Shown one piece after another: positions 7,523 through 15,989 of a DNA stretch of 64,000 nucleotides. Each line of letters opens with the position of its first letter. Positions within the stretch are counted from its first letter, which is position 1. The notes beneath the pieces are model-generated. The model was given only the letters and a program-made list of their open reading frames with translations. It was not told where the DNA came from and did no database searches. The stretch spans positions 186,001 to 250,000 of the forward strand of contig NZ_JANHGR010000001.1 in the NCBI RefSeq assembly GCF_026616205.1. The letters run 5' to 3'. The position numbers and the translations under genes are program-made. This DNA is from Halolamina litorea (GTDB lineage Archaea > Halobacteriota > Halobacteria > Halobacteriales > Haloferacaceae).

Positions 7523-7759
7523 ATGAGCACCGAAGAGCCGACTGAGCGATGTTACTCCGAGATCGTCTCCCGGCTCGACGCCGAGGAGCGCGATACGGTC
7601 GCCGAGGCCGCGGCGCTGCTCGCCAGTACCGCCGACCGGATGGCCGTGATCGAGAGCGACGGGGACGCCGAGGGGATGGCAGTCGAACTCCGTCGGATCG
7701 CGGACGAGCAGGCCCGGATCGAGGAGATCGCGGTCTCGCCCGCCTCGGGCGCGAACTGA
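7523..7759 (+). CDS. Small acidic conserved protein downstream of pcn
   Basis: A 78-residue, strongly acidic, helical protein beginning MSTEEPTERCYSEIVSRLD and containing ADRMAVIESDGDAEGMAVEL. I do not recognise a family. Its start is ATG 7523, with a TTGATAGTC-like promoter element at about 7494-7500; a much longer frame starting inside pcn is a shadow. A gene of this size in this position beside pcn is common in haloarchaea, as far as I recall, and may be related to replication. It lies 19 nt before trkH. Confidence 0.6.
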   Translation: MSTEEPTERCYSEIVSRLDAEERDTVAEAAALLASTADRMAVIESDGDAEGMAVELRRIADEQARIEEIAVSPASGAN

Positions 7760-7778
7760 GCGGACGGATCGTCGCTCG

Positions 7779-9323
7779 ATGCTCCCGAACGTCCGCACCT
7801 ACGTCGAGTACCGCGTAAGCGTCGCCTACGTCGGCACCGTCCTGAAGTACATCGGCCTCGCCCCGTTGGTTCCGCTGCTCGCCGCGCTCTACTACGGCGA
7901 GAGCCCGGTTCCCTTCGTCGTCACGAGCGCCGTCATGCTCGCCGGAGGGCTGCTGTTCGAGTTCCTCGGCACCGACGGCGAGTTGAATCGGCGCGAGGCG
8001 TTCCTGCTCGTCAGCCTCGCGTGGCTGGTCGTCCCCGTCGCCGGGGCCGTGCCGTACCTCGTCGCCGGCACCGGCACCGTCGCCAGCCCCGTCAACGCCC
8101 TGTTCGAGAGCATGAGCGGCTTCACCACCACCGGTGCGACCGTCCTCGGTCGGATCTCCGTCGAGCGCCACGGCCACGCGATGTTGCTCTGGCGTCAGCT
8201 CACCCAGTGGCTCGGCGGCATGGGGATCCTCGTCCTGATGGTGGCGATCCTCCCGAAGATGTCCGTCGGGGGCGCACAGGTCGTCAACCAGGAGGCGCCG
8301 GGTATCTCGCTGGAGAAACTCACGCCGCGCATCCAGGAGACCGCTCGCGCCCTCTGGGGCATCTACGTGGGCTTCACCGCCCTCGCGGCGCTGGTCTACT
8401 ACCTGTTGTTCCACCTCGGCGCGGCGCCGAACATGGACCTCTACAACGCCGTTGCCCACGCGCTCACTACGCTCCCGACCGGCGGCTTCTCGCCGGAACC
8501 CCGCAGCGCCGAGGCGTTCACGCCGGCGATCCAGTGGGCGATGATGCCGTTCATGCTCGTCGCGGGGACGAACTTCGCGCTGTTCTGGCACGTCCTCCGC
8601 GGGGAGCCGCGCCACCTCACCGACAACGCCGAGTTCCGCACCTACCTGCTCGCTATCGCCGGGTTCGGCGCCGTCGTCTCGGCAGTGCTGTTCGCCGGTG
8701 TCGGGATCGCCGAGACGCCGTCGAACGTCGGCGCCATCGCCGGCAACGTCGAGGACTCGCTCCGACAGGGGCTGTTCCAAGTGATCGCGGTCGTCACCAC
8801 CACCGGCTACGCCAGCATGGACCTCAACACGTGGGACGCCTCCGCCCAGACGATCCTGCTGTTCGCGTACTTCCTCGGCGGCTCGGCCGGGTCCGCGGCC
8901 GGTTCGGTGAAGATCGTCCGCTGGCTGCTCGCGGCCAAGGCGACCGGCCGCTCGCTGTTCGTCGCCGCCCATCCCGACGCCGTCCGGCCGATCCGACTCA
9001 ACGACGAGGTCATCGACGAGGACACGATCCGCGAGGTGTTCGTCTTCGTGACGCTCTTTGCGGTCCTGTTCGCGCTCTCGACGATCCTGCTCTACCTCGA
9101 CAGCGTCCGGACCGGCCTCTCGCTGTCGGGGCTGGAAGCCACGAGCGCCGCCATCGCCACGCTGGGCAACGTCGGCCCGGGCTACGGCGTCGTCGGCCCG
9201 ATGAACAGCTTCCTGCCGTTCTCGACCGCCTCGAAGCTGTACATGACGTTCCTCATGTGGATCGGCCGGCTGGAGATCCTCTCGGTGTTCGTGCTGTTCA
9301 CCCCGGCGTTCTGGACGCGCTGA
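7779..9323 (+). CDS. trkH: TrkH-type potassium uptake channel subunit
   Basis: A 514-residue polytopic membrane protein with the four pore-loop repeats of the Trk/Ktr/HKT family: SGFTTTGAT (about residue 113), LPTGGFS (about 231), TTTGYASMD (about 344) and LGNVGPGYG (about 465). Each carries the filter glycine. The family conducts K+ with a cytoplasmic TrkA gating ring. No separate trkA is adjacent, but the antiporter at 24455 carries a fused TrkA module. Length is normal. In a salt-in halophile it would supply the molar cytoplasmic K+. Confidence 0.93.
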   Translation: MLPNVRTYVEYRVSVAYVGTVLKYIGLAPLVPLLAALYYGESPVPFVVTSAVMLAGGLLFEFLGTDGELNRREAFLLVSLAWLVVPVAGAVPYLVAGTGTVASPVNALFESMSGFTTTGATVLGRISVERHGHAMLLWRQLTQWLGGMGILVLMVAILPKMSVGGAQVVNQEAPGISLEKLTPRIQETARALWGIYVGFTALAALVYYLLFHLGAAPNMDLYNAVAHALTTLPTGGFSPEPRSAEAFTPAIQWAMMPFMLVAGTNFALFWHVLRGEPRHLTDNAEFRTYLLAIAGFGAVVSAVLFAGVGIAETPSNVGAIAGNVEDSLRQGLFQVIAVVTTTGYASMDLNTWDASAQTILLFAYFLGGSAGSAAGSVKIVRWLLAAKATGRSLFVAAHPDAVRPIRLNDEVIDEDTIREVFVFVTLFAVLFALSTILLYLDSVRTGLSLSGLEATSAAIATLGNVGPGYGVVGPMNSFLPFSTASKLYMTFLMWIGRLEILSVFVLFTPAFWTR

Positions 9324-9327
9324 GGGC

Positions 9328-10170
9328 TCAGTACCCGATTTCCGTCAACGTCTCCCGGGTCGGGTCGAGGTACTCCTCGCCGAAGTGCCGCAGGTGCACC
9401 AACAGCGGCAGCAGTCGGTAGATCGGTCGCCGCCCCGCCACGCCCGCCGGCAGCCCCGTCCGCTCGCGGTAGCGCTCGAAGAACGCGTCGCCGCCGACGC
9501 CGGTCCACTTCACGTAGGCCAACTCGACCTCCGGGTCGGCGTAGTAGCAGGCCGGGTCGAGGAACGCCCGCACCCGCTCGCCGTCGGTCACGAGGTTCTC
9601 CGTCCACACGTCGCCGTGGATCAGCGACGGGTCGGGGTCGTGATCGAGCAGCGCCGGCAGGTCGTCGATCAGCGACCCGATGCGCTCGGCGTCGGCGGCG
9701 GGGAGCAGGTCCTCAGCCCGTGCGCGCTCGGCCATGTGCCCGAGTCGGTGCTCGCCGAAGAACGTCGGCCAGTCCGCCTCCCGGGGGTTCGGCAGCGGAA
9801 GCTTCCCCGAGAGCGTGTCGGACGGGAAGCCGAACGTCGGCGCTCCCTCGGCGTGCAGCGCGGCCAGTCGGTCGGCCAGATCCCGTTCGACGCTCGGCGT
9901 GACCGTCGAGTCGCCGTCGACGAACGCGATCAGCAGCAGGTCCTCGCTGGCGGAGTACACCTCGGGCACCGTCAGCCCGTGCTCGGCGAGGTGTCGGAGC
10001 ATCTCCGCCTCGGTCCGGAGGTCCGTGCCGGCGGTCTTGGCGACGACCCGCCGGCCGTCCGCGAGGTCGACGCGGTGGACGCTCCCGACCTCGCCGCCGT
10101 CGAGTTCGACGGCGTCGACGACCGCCGCGTCGGCCCACGACTCGACGGACCCGCGCGTGGCGCTGTTCAT
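9328..10170 (-). CDS. Fructosamine kinase family protein
   Basis: A 280-residue kinase-fold protein of the fructosamine/ketosamine-3-kinase and aminoglycoside phosphotransferase superfamily. A catalytic loop LIHGDVWTENLV (Asp and Asn as in HGDxxxxN) appears near residue 190, followed by a metal-binding FLDPACYYADPEVELA. The adenine-side lysine lies in RRVVAKTAGTD near residue 45. The expected reaction is ATP-dependent phosphorylation of sugar adducts on amines, which leads to deglycation. Start ATG 10170 is preferred because the longer frame overlaps unrelated sequence. It converges on trkH with only 4 nt between the stops. Confidence 0.88.
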   Translation of the reverse strand: MNSATRGSVESWADAAVVDAVELDGGEVGSVHRVDLADGRRVVAKTAGTDLRTEAEMLRHLAEHGLTVPEVYSASEDLLLIAFVDGDSTVTPSVERDLADRLAALHAEGAPTFGFPSDTLSGKLPLPNPREADWPTFFGEHRLGHMAERARAEDLLPAADAERIGSLIDDLPALLDHDPDPSLIHGDVWTENLVTDGERVRAFLDPACYYADPEVELAYVKWTGVGGDAFFERYRERTGLPAGVAGRRPIYRLLPLLVHLRHFGEEYLDPTRETLTEIGY

Positions 10171-10207
10171 GGGTGAGCCAACACCGATGGGGGGAAAACG
10201 GCACCGC

Positions 10208-10837
10208 TCAGCGCTCGAAGACGAACTCGCCCGTCTCGCTCGGCGCCCCTCCCCCATCGTCGCCGAGACCATGCTCGCCGGCCCCGCCGGGCCCGTACTC
10301 GTCGTCGTGGACGACTGCCCGCCAGAGCGCGAACGCGACCGCGACCGTCCCGGAGCCGAGGAAGACGTTCAACACGTAGACCTGCGGGGCGACGCCGGCG
10401 AACGGCAGCAGCAGCCCCACCGCCAGCGCGGGGGCGATCTCGGTGTCGAACAGGTAGAGGAACCCGCCCGCCAGCAGCACCGTCAGGCCGGCCGTGATCG
10501 GGTCGACCTGAAACGACCCCTGCGGGACGCTCCCGACCGCCCGCGCGAGGTTCTGTGCCGCCGCGCCGCTGAGCGCGCCGACGGTCAGGGTGACCGGCAC
10601 CTGCCAAGGGAAGTTCACCGGCTGCCTCGGGTGGGCAAAGAGGTTGTACGTCGCCGCCGCCAGCGGCGGGAAGAAGACGAAAGAGAGCCAGTCGTACTCG
10701 ACGGCGACCCACGAGACGGCGGCGATCACCGGCGCGATCAGGAGCACCGCGACGAGCGACTCCCGGCGCTCGGTGCGGAACACCTTCCGGCGGAGGACCC
10801 GGCTTTCGAGTGCCAATCGCTCGCGGAGCCGACCCAT
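10208..10837 (-). CDS. HPP family membrane protein
   Basis: A 209-residue protein with about five hydrophobic segments between residues 28 and 175, among them VAVLLIAPVIAAVSWVAVEY and LTVLLAGGFLYLF. It contains the HPRQPVNFPWQ element near residue 70 that resembles the His-Pro-Pro region of the HPP family. The charged C-terminus is probably cytoplasmic. I use ATG 10837; a TTG four codons upstream is less likely. Some bacterial HPP members have been linked to nitrite or anion transport, but the substrate here is unknown. It is followed on the same strand by the fructosamine kinase gene, 37 nt away. Confidence 0.7.
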   Translation of the reverse strand: MGRLRERLALESRVLRRKVFRTERRESLVAVLLIAPVIAAVSWVAVEYDWLSFVFFPPLAAATYNLFAHPRQPVNFPWQVPVTLTVGALSGAAAQNLARAVGSVPQGSFQVDPITAGLTVLLAGGFLYLFDTEIAPALAVGLLLPFAGVAPQVYVLNVFLGSGTVAVAFALWRAVVHDDEYGPGGAGEHGLGDDGGGAPSETGEFVFER

Positions 10838-10916
10838 TCGCTCGACCAACGTACGACTGACGGATAAAGGCCACAGGCGGCGGCCGTCGCCCGCGGCTGG
10901 TTCGGCGCCCGGTCGC

Positions 10917-11684
10917 TCAGAGTCCGGTCGGATGGTCGACGTACGTCGTCTCGACGCCCCAGTCCTCGACGAGCGCCTGGAGCGACCGAACGCCGAACGT
11001 CTCGGTCGCGTAGTGGCCGGCCAGCAGGACGTTGATGCCGGCCTCGCGAGCCTCGTGGTAGACCTGCTGTTTCCCCTCGCCGGTGAGCAGCGCGTCGGCG
11101 CCGGCGTCGACGGCCTCGTCGATCCAGTCGACGCCGCTGCCGGTCAGGACCGCCACACGTTCGACCTCTTCGGGCCCGAACGCGAGCGTCTGGACCCCCT
11201 CGCCGCCCGTGTCGAGTTCGTCGGCCAGCAGCTCGGCCAGCGTGCCGACACGGATCGGCTCGTCGCGCTCGCCGAGCAGGCCGGCCGTCTCCGGGCCGAC
11301 TTCGCCGAAGGACTCCCGGGCGGCGAGGTCCAGCAGGTCGGCGAGCCCCGCGGCGTTCCCGAGCGTCGGGTGGCCGTCGAGGGGGAGGTGGGAGACGTAG
11401 AGCGCCACGTCGTTCCGGATCAGGGGGGCGATCCGGCCCAACTCCCGGCCGGTCACGCGCTCGATCCCGCCCCAGACGAGGCCGTGGTGGGCGACGAGTA
11501 CGTCGGCGCCGGCCTCGACGGCGGCCTCGATGGTCGCCTCGGCGGCGTCGACGGCGAACGCGACGCGCTCGAGTTCGCCCTCGCGGCTGCCGACCTGCAG
11601 GCCGTTCGGGCTGGCGTCCACGTCGGCGTACGCGTCGGTACGCAGTTCCTCGTCGAGTCGGTCGAAAAGGGTCGCACGGTCCAT
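10917..11684 (-). CDS. Nif3-like dinuclear metal-centre protein (DUF34)
   Basis: A 255-residue protein of the Nif3/YbgI/DUF34 family. The N-terminal half carries NGLQVGSREGELERVAFAVD and the metal ligands in VLVAHHGLVWGG (His-His near residue 66). The C-terminal half ends with the second ligand set in LLAGHYATETFGVRSL (His and Glu near residues 228-232). Family members form toroidal hexamers with a two-metal site. Their physiological role is unsettled; GTP cyclohydrolase-like and metal-insertion roles have been suggested. Start ATG 11684. It is divergent from nosL, with 158 nt between. Confidence 0.92.
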   Translation of the reverse strand: MDRATLFDRLDEELRTDAYADVDASPNGLQVGSREGELERVAFAVDAAEATIEAAVEAGADVLVAHHGLVWGGIERVTGRELGRIAPLIRNDVALYVSHLPLDGHPTLGNAAGLADLLDLAARESFGEVGPETAGLLGERDEPIRVGTLAELLADELDTGGEGVQTLAFGPEEVERVAVLTGSGVDWIDEAVDAGADALLTGEGKQQVYHEAREAGINVLLAGHYATETFGVRSLQALVEDWGVETTYVDHPTGL

Positions 11685-11842
11685 GCGGGCCCGATGGGCT
11701 GCCGAGGCTTTGTACCCCCCGACTCCGAACGGCGTTCGACTGTCGCACCAATACGCCTTTTCGGCGGTACGCCCTACTTTCGACCGTACTCGGGGCGGCG
11801 CCCCGTCGTCGACGCGACCGGCCGTTACCGGGACACCCACCC

Positions 11843-12466
11843 ATGCCAGCAAACTCGCGCGACTGTGGCCGTGTGGATCGTTCGGACCCAGAACCGGCAG
11901 ACGCTGCCGGCCGGCGGTTGTCACGTCGGCACGTCGTCGCGACCGCTGCCGGACTCACCGCTGGGCTCGCCGGCTGCCTCGGCGGCGACGGGGGCGACCC
12001 GCCCGCAGCAGTCTCGCTGAGCGAGGACGCCACCTGTGACGTCTGCGGGATGGTGATCTCTCAACACCCCGGGCCGACCGCGGAGGTCTTCTACGCCGAC
12101 CAGCGTCCGGCGGGACACGACAACCCCGCCCGGTTCGACAGCACGTGGGAGTCGTTCCAGTTCGACTTCGAACACGAAGACTGGGACCGTCAGGCGTTCT
12201 ACGTCACCGACTACAGCGCGGTCGACTACGAGATCCGAACCGACGGCGACCAGCAGGTCATCTCGACGCACTACGACGCGTCGTCGTTCGTCGATGCGAC
12301 GGGAGTGACGTTCGTCGCCGGGTCGTCCGTGGTCGGGGCGATGGGGGAGGACCTGATCGCCTTCTCGACGCCGGCCGACGCCGAGGCGTTCCAGGGCGAG
12401 TACGGCGGCGACATCGTCGAGTTCGGGGACGTCTCGCCAGAACTCCTCTCGACGCTCGGGAACTGA
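11843..12466 (+). CDS. nosL: NosL copper-binding lipoprotein
   Basis: A 207-residue Tat lipoprotein. The signal contains SRRHVVATAAG and the lipobox LAGC (Cys near residue 45). The mature part begins with the NosL copper motif CDVCGM (about residues 64-69), followed by FYADQRPAG, VTDYSAVDY and a C-terminal AFSTPADAEAFQGEYGG helix. NosL binds Cu(I) and serves copper delivery to nitrous oxide reductase. It opens a four-gene cluster (nosL, nosD, nosF, nosY), and nosD begins one base after its stop. nosZ is not in the cluster. A nearby T-rich stretch around 11757 could hold the promoter. Confidence 0.9.
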   Translation: MPANSRDCGRVDRSDPEPADAAGRRLSRRHVVATAAGLTAGLAGCLGGDGGDPPAAVSLSEDATCDVCGMVISQHPGPTAEVFYADQRPAGHDNPARFDSTWESFQFDFEHEDWDRQAFYVTDYSAVDYEIRTDGDQQVISTHYDASSFVDATGVTFVAGSSVVGAMGEDLIAFSTPADAEAFQGEYGGDIVEFGDVSPELLSTLGN

Positions 12467-12467
12467 G

Positions 12468-14408
12468 ATGCCGGCGCGGACCCTCCCGCTGACGGCGTTC
12501 GTGGTCGTCTCCGTCGTCGTGATGCTCGGGCTCAGCGCCACGCTCGTCGTCCCCGTCGGCGCCGCCGGCGACGTCGACCCCGTCCCGTTCGACGACACGT
12601 TCACTCTCGGCCTCACCGACGAGACGATCCGGAAGGTCGACCAGCGCGGGCTCTCGGTCCCCCGTGTCGAGATGTACTACTCGGCGTACGAATACGTGGT
12701 CGGCTTCTACAGCATCGGCTCGTACGTCGCCGAACAGGGCCGAACCGGCCACGAGCGACGGTTCGGGAAGCCGGTCGCGGCGTTCGTCTCGGACTACGCC
12801 GGCGTGAACGCCTCGCTCACGACTGAAGGCTATCTGACCGCCGACGGTACGGTGGAGTTCGTCCCGGCCGAGGAGACAGTCGTCGTCGTTGGAAGCCGCG
12901 CCAGGCTTCCGAGCGGGCCCGTCGCGGTCCCGTTCAGTAACCGCGACGCCGCAGCCTCGTTCGTCGACGACTACGGCGGCGAGATCGTCCCGTGGGCGGC
13001 AGTCGAGGAGGCGGTCCCCGCCCGCGAACCGGCGTCGGCCTCGACACTCCAGAGTGCGGTCGAGAACCGATCGTCGTGGGCTAACCGAACCGTCGCGGCG
13101 GTAACTGACCGCGACGAGCGGCCCACCTCGGTCGTCGTCGGGGAGGACGAAGCGACCCTCGACGAGGCCGTCGCAGCAGCCCCGCCGAACACGACCGTCG
13201 AACTCCCACCCGGCACCTACCACACCGACGGCCTGACGGTGAACAAGTCGCTGACGATCGCCGGCGCCGGCAACGCGACGACGATCAGCGGCAACGGCAA
13301 CGGCACGGTCCTGACGCTTGCGGGGTCAGGCACCACCGTGACCGACCTCCGGATCGACGGGGTCGGCGACGTCGGGAGTCGCCGGAGCATGCTCAACGCC
13401 TCACAGCTCGCGGGGCTCGGCTGGTCGAAGAACGTCGAACTCGCGTACGGCCGGGGTGACGCCGCGATCCGACTGATCGGTGCCGACCGTTCGCTCATCG
13501 AGAACGTCTCGATCGAGACGCCAGCCTCCGGCATCGTCGTCCTCGACAGCGGGGGAACCGTGGTTCGATCGTCGACAGTCGCCGTCGCCCCCGGGGACCA
13601 GGGGGGCTTCATGGGTCTGGTCGCGATGTACGACGCGATCGTCGTCGAGGACAGTCGTTTCAGCGGCGGCCGCGACGGCGTCTACACCCACCGTGCCGAC
13701 GGGATCGTCGTCCGGGACAACGTCTTCGGCGACAGCCGGTTCGGCATCCACGCGATGTACACCTCCGACTCGCTGCTCTCCAACAACACCGCTCGCGACA
13801 CGAACGCGGGCATCTTCATGATGACGCGACCGTCGGGCAACCTCGTCGTCGGCAACGACGTGCGCGACTCCCGCGTCGGCATCTCGACGTCGGGGACACG
13901 CTCGTACTTCGCCGGGAACGTCCTCGCCGACAACGGCAACGGCTTCAACGTCTACAGCTCCCAGTCGCTGTACACGCACAACACGATCGTCGGAAACAAC
14001 GTCGGCCTCCGGGCCGGCGACGCCCTCGCTACCAACCTCGTGACCACGAACGATATCGTCGAGAACGAGCAGGGGGCGACGGCTCGCGTCGGCCCGCTGC
14101 GGGTCTGGACCGTCGGCGACCGGGGGAACTACTGGGGGCCGGTCCCCGGGACCGACACCGACGGTGACGGCCACTACGACCGAGCGTTCCGCCCGACCGG
14201 CCCGGTCGACGCGCACGTCCAGTCGACGCCGGGGGCGTGGACCCTCGCACGCTCACCCGCCGTCGACCTTGTCAGAACCGTACAGGAGACGGTCCCGGGA
14301 CTTCGCGCCACCGGCGTCGTCGATCTGACTCCCAGAACTACCCCGGCCCGGCCGGACGTCCTCGCCGACCTCCGTGATTCGGGTAACACGACGGAGGTGG
14401 CCGAATGA
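12468..14408 (+). CDS. nosD: NosD maturation protein with extra N-terminal NosL-like domain
   Basis: A 646-residue exported protein with a Sec-like signal anchor (residues 8-32). Residues about 40-185 resemble the neighbouring NosL: GKPVAAFVSDYAGV, then VEFVPAEETVVVVGS and VPFSNRDAAASFVDDYGGE align with its VTDYSAV, GVTFVAGSSVVG and STPADAEAFQGEYGG. The CxxCGM copper motif is absent. From about residue 210 a right-handed parallel beta-helix follows, with repeated VRDNVFGDSRFGIHAMY and LLSNNTARDTNAGIF rungs as in NosD, which helps build the Cu(Z) centre of N2O reductase. A GTDTDGDGHYDR loop near residue 565 looks calcium-binding. It overlaps nosF by 4 nt. It is longer than bacterial NosD, usually about 400-450 residues. 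Confidence 0.9.
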   Translation: MPARTLPLTAFVVVSVVVMLGLSATLVVPVGAAGDVDPVPFDDTFTLGLTDETIRKVDQRGLSVPRVEMYYSAYEYVVGFYSIGSYVAEQGRTGHERRFGKPVAAFVSDYAGVNASLTTEGYLTADGTVEFVPAEETVVVVGSRARLPSGPVAVPFSNRDAAASFVDDYGGEIVPWAAVEEAVPAREPASASTLQSAVENRSSWANRTVAAVTDRDERPTSVVVGEDEATLDEAVAAAPPNTTVELPPGTYHTDGLTVNKSLTIAGAGNATTISGNGNGTVLTLAGSGTTVTDLRIDGVGDVGSRRSMLNASQLAGLGWSKNVELAYGRGDAAIRLIGADRSLIENVSIETPASGIVVLDSGGTVVRSSTVAVAPGDQGGFMGLVAMYDAIVVEDSRFSGGRDGVYTHRADGIVVRDNVFGDSRFGIHAMYTSDSLLSNNTARDTNAGIFMMTRPSGNLVVGNDVRDSRVGISTSGTRSYFAGNVLADNGNGFNVYSSQSLYTHNTIVGNNVGLRAGDALATNLVTTNDIVENEQGATARVGPLRVWTVGDRGNYWGPVPGTDTDGDGHYDRAFRPTGPVDAHVQSTPGAWTLARSPAVDLVRTVQETVPGLRATGVVDLTPRTTPARPDVLADLRDSGNTTEVAE

Positions 14409-15142
14409 GCGACCCCGTCCTCGGACTCGAGGGAGCGTCGCTCTCCTTCGGCGACGTGACGGTGCTCGACGACGCGAGCGTCGCCCTCGACGGTGGAACG
14501 TTCGTCGCCCTCGTGGGGCCGAACGGTTCCGGGAAGACGACCACGTTGGAACTGTTCGCCGGCCTCCGAGCCCTCGACGCCGGCACGGTGACGCGGCCGA
14601 CGGGGACTGGCCGAACCGTGGCGTACCTCCCGCAGTCGCCGCGGTTCCGCCCCGGGTTCACCGCCCGTGAGGTGGTCGAGTTCTACGGCTCACTGATCGG
14701 GAACGACGTCGACGCCGACGCGCTACTCGCCCGAGTCGGGCTGTCGGGTGCCGCCGATCGGCGCGTCGACGACCTCTCCGGCGGGATGACGCGGCTGTTG
14801 GGGCTCGCACAGGCGTTGATCGGCGATCCGCCAGTCGTCGTTCTCGACGAGCCGACCAGCGGGCTCGACCCGGACGTTGCCGACCACATCTTCGAGGCCG
14901 CGGCGGCGATGGCCGCCGACGGCCGGCTCGTGCTCACCACCAGCCACGACCTCGACGCCGTCTCGCGGTACACCGACCGGGTACTCCTGATCGCGAACGG
15001 TGCGTTCGTCCTCGACGGCTCGCCGGCGGCACTGCTCGAACAGACCGCGGAGAAGAGCCTCCGTGACGTGTTCTCGGCGACAGTCGCGGGCACCGGCCGC
15101 GAGGCAGTCACCGTCGACCTGGACGACGGGGGTGAGGCGTGA
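14405..15142 (+). CDS. nosF: NosF, ABC transporter ATPase
   Basis: A 245-residue ABC ATPase with Walker A GPNGSGKTT (near residue 38), a Q-loop region VAYLPQSPRF, signature LSGGMTRLLGLAQAL (near 124), Walker B VVVLDEPTSGLDPD and switch His in TTSHDLDAV. NosF pairs with NosY and NosD to drive copper-centre maturation of nitrous oxide reductase; the transported substrate is uncertain. Translation is coupled to nosD through an ATGA overlap, and its stop shares one base with the nosY start. All motifs are intact. Confidence 0.93.
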   Translation: MSDPVLGLEGASLSFGDVTVLDDASVALDGGTFVALVGPNGSGKTTTLELFAGLRALDAGTVTRPTGTGRTVAYLPQSPRFRPGFTAREVVEFYGSLIGNDVDADALLARVGLSGAADRRVDDLSGGMTRLLGLAQALIGDPPVVVLDEPTSGLDPDVADHIFEAAAAMAADGRLVLTTSHDLDAVSRYTDRVLLIANGAFVLDGSPAALLEQTAEKSLRDVFSATVAGTGREAVTVDLDDGGEA

Positions 15143-15966
15143 TGCGTGTTCGTCCCGTCTCTGTCGTCGCGGGTCGGGAGGTCCGGACGCTACTCCGGAA
15201 CCGGGCGCTGCTGGCGGTCGCGGCGGCGTTCACCGTCGTCGTGGTCGGGCTCGGCGGCGCATCGATGGGCTCGCCCGGCGGCTACGTCTCGTTGACCTAC
15301 GACCTGCTGTTGCCGGTCGAACTGCTCGTTCCTGTGGTCGCCTTCGCCGTTGGCTTCCAGTCGATTCGCGGTGACGAGGAGCGGGGGACGCTGTCCATCC
15401 TCCGGACCTACTCGGTCTCCCGAGCCGAGTACGTCCTCGGCGTGTTCCTCGGTCGGGCGCTCCCCGCGTTCGTCACCGTCGTCGCTGCGCTGGGGGCCGC
15501 GGGGGTCGTCGCGAGCCTCGGGGCGCCGGAGACGTCGTCGTTCCTCGCGACACACTCCGCCGGCGACACGCCGCTGGTCTACGGCCGGTTCGTGCTGTTC
15601 GCCGGCTGGTACACCCTCGCGGCGGTCGCGTTCGTACTCGCGACCTCTGCGCTCGCCCGGACCAACCGGGAGGCGCTGGCGACGGCCGTGGGCGCTGTCG
15701 TGGTCGTGGCGTTCGTCACCGACCTCGTGCTCGTGGCGCTGCTCACGGCAGGGATCGTAGGCGACGGGATCGGCGCGCTGGCCGGCGTTGCGCCCGCGAG
15801 CGCGTTCCGTGGGTTGGTGCTCGAACTGGCGATCCGGCCGGCGCTGGCGATGACCTCCGGAGTCGCCACAGCGAACCCCGTGGTCAGCGCGTTCGGGCTC
15901 GTGTTCTGGACCGCCGCGGCGCTCACCGTCGCAGCAGTGGCAGTCTGGCGCCCGGTCGAGCGGTAG
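15142..15966 (+). CDS. nosY: NosY, ABC-2 type permease
   Basis: A 274-residue membrane protein with six predicted helices, beginning MRVRPVSVVAGREVRTLLRN as in ABC-2 permeases of the NosY group. The first large loop contains IRGDEERGTLSILRTYSVSR, a conserved coupling element. ATG 15142 is preferred over GTG 15139 because it directly follows the nosF stop with a one-base overlap. It is the last gene of the nosLDFY operon and converges on the AAA+ gene, with 23 nt between the stops. It would form the membrane pore partner of NosF. Confidence 0.9.
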   Translation: MRVRPVSVVAGREVRTLLRNRALLAVAAAFTVVVVGLGGASMGSPGGYVSLTYDLLLPVELLVPVVAFAVGFQSIRGDEERGTLSILRTYSVSRAEYVLGVFLGRALPAFVTVVAALGAAGVVASLGAPETSSFLATHSAGDTPLVYGRFVLFAGWYTLAAVAFVLATSALARTNREALATAVGAVVVVAFVTDLVLVALLTAGIVGDGIGALAGVAPASAFRGLVLELAIRPALAMTSGVATANPVVSAFGLVFWTAAALTVAAVAVWRPVER

Positions 15967-15989
15967 AAAAGACGGAGTCGGTACCGCGG

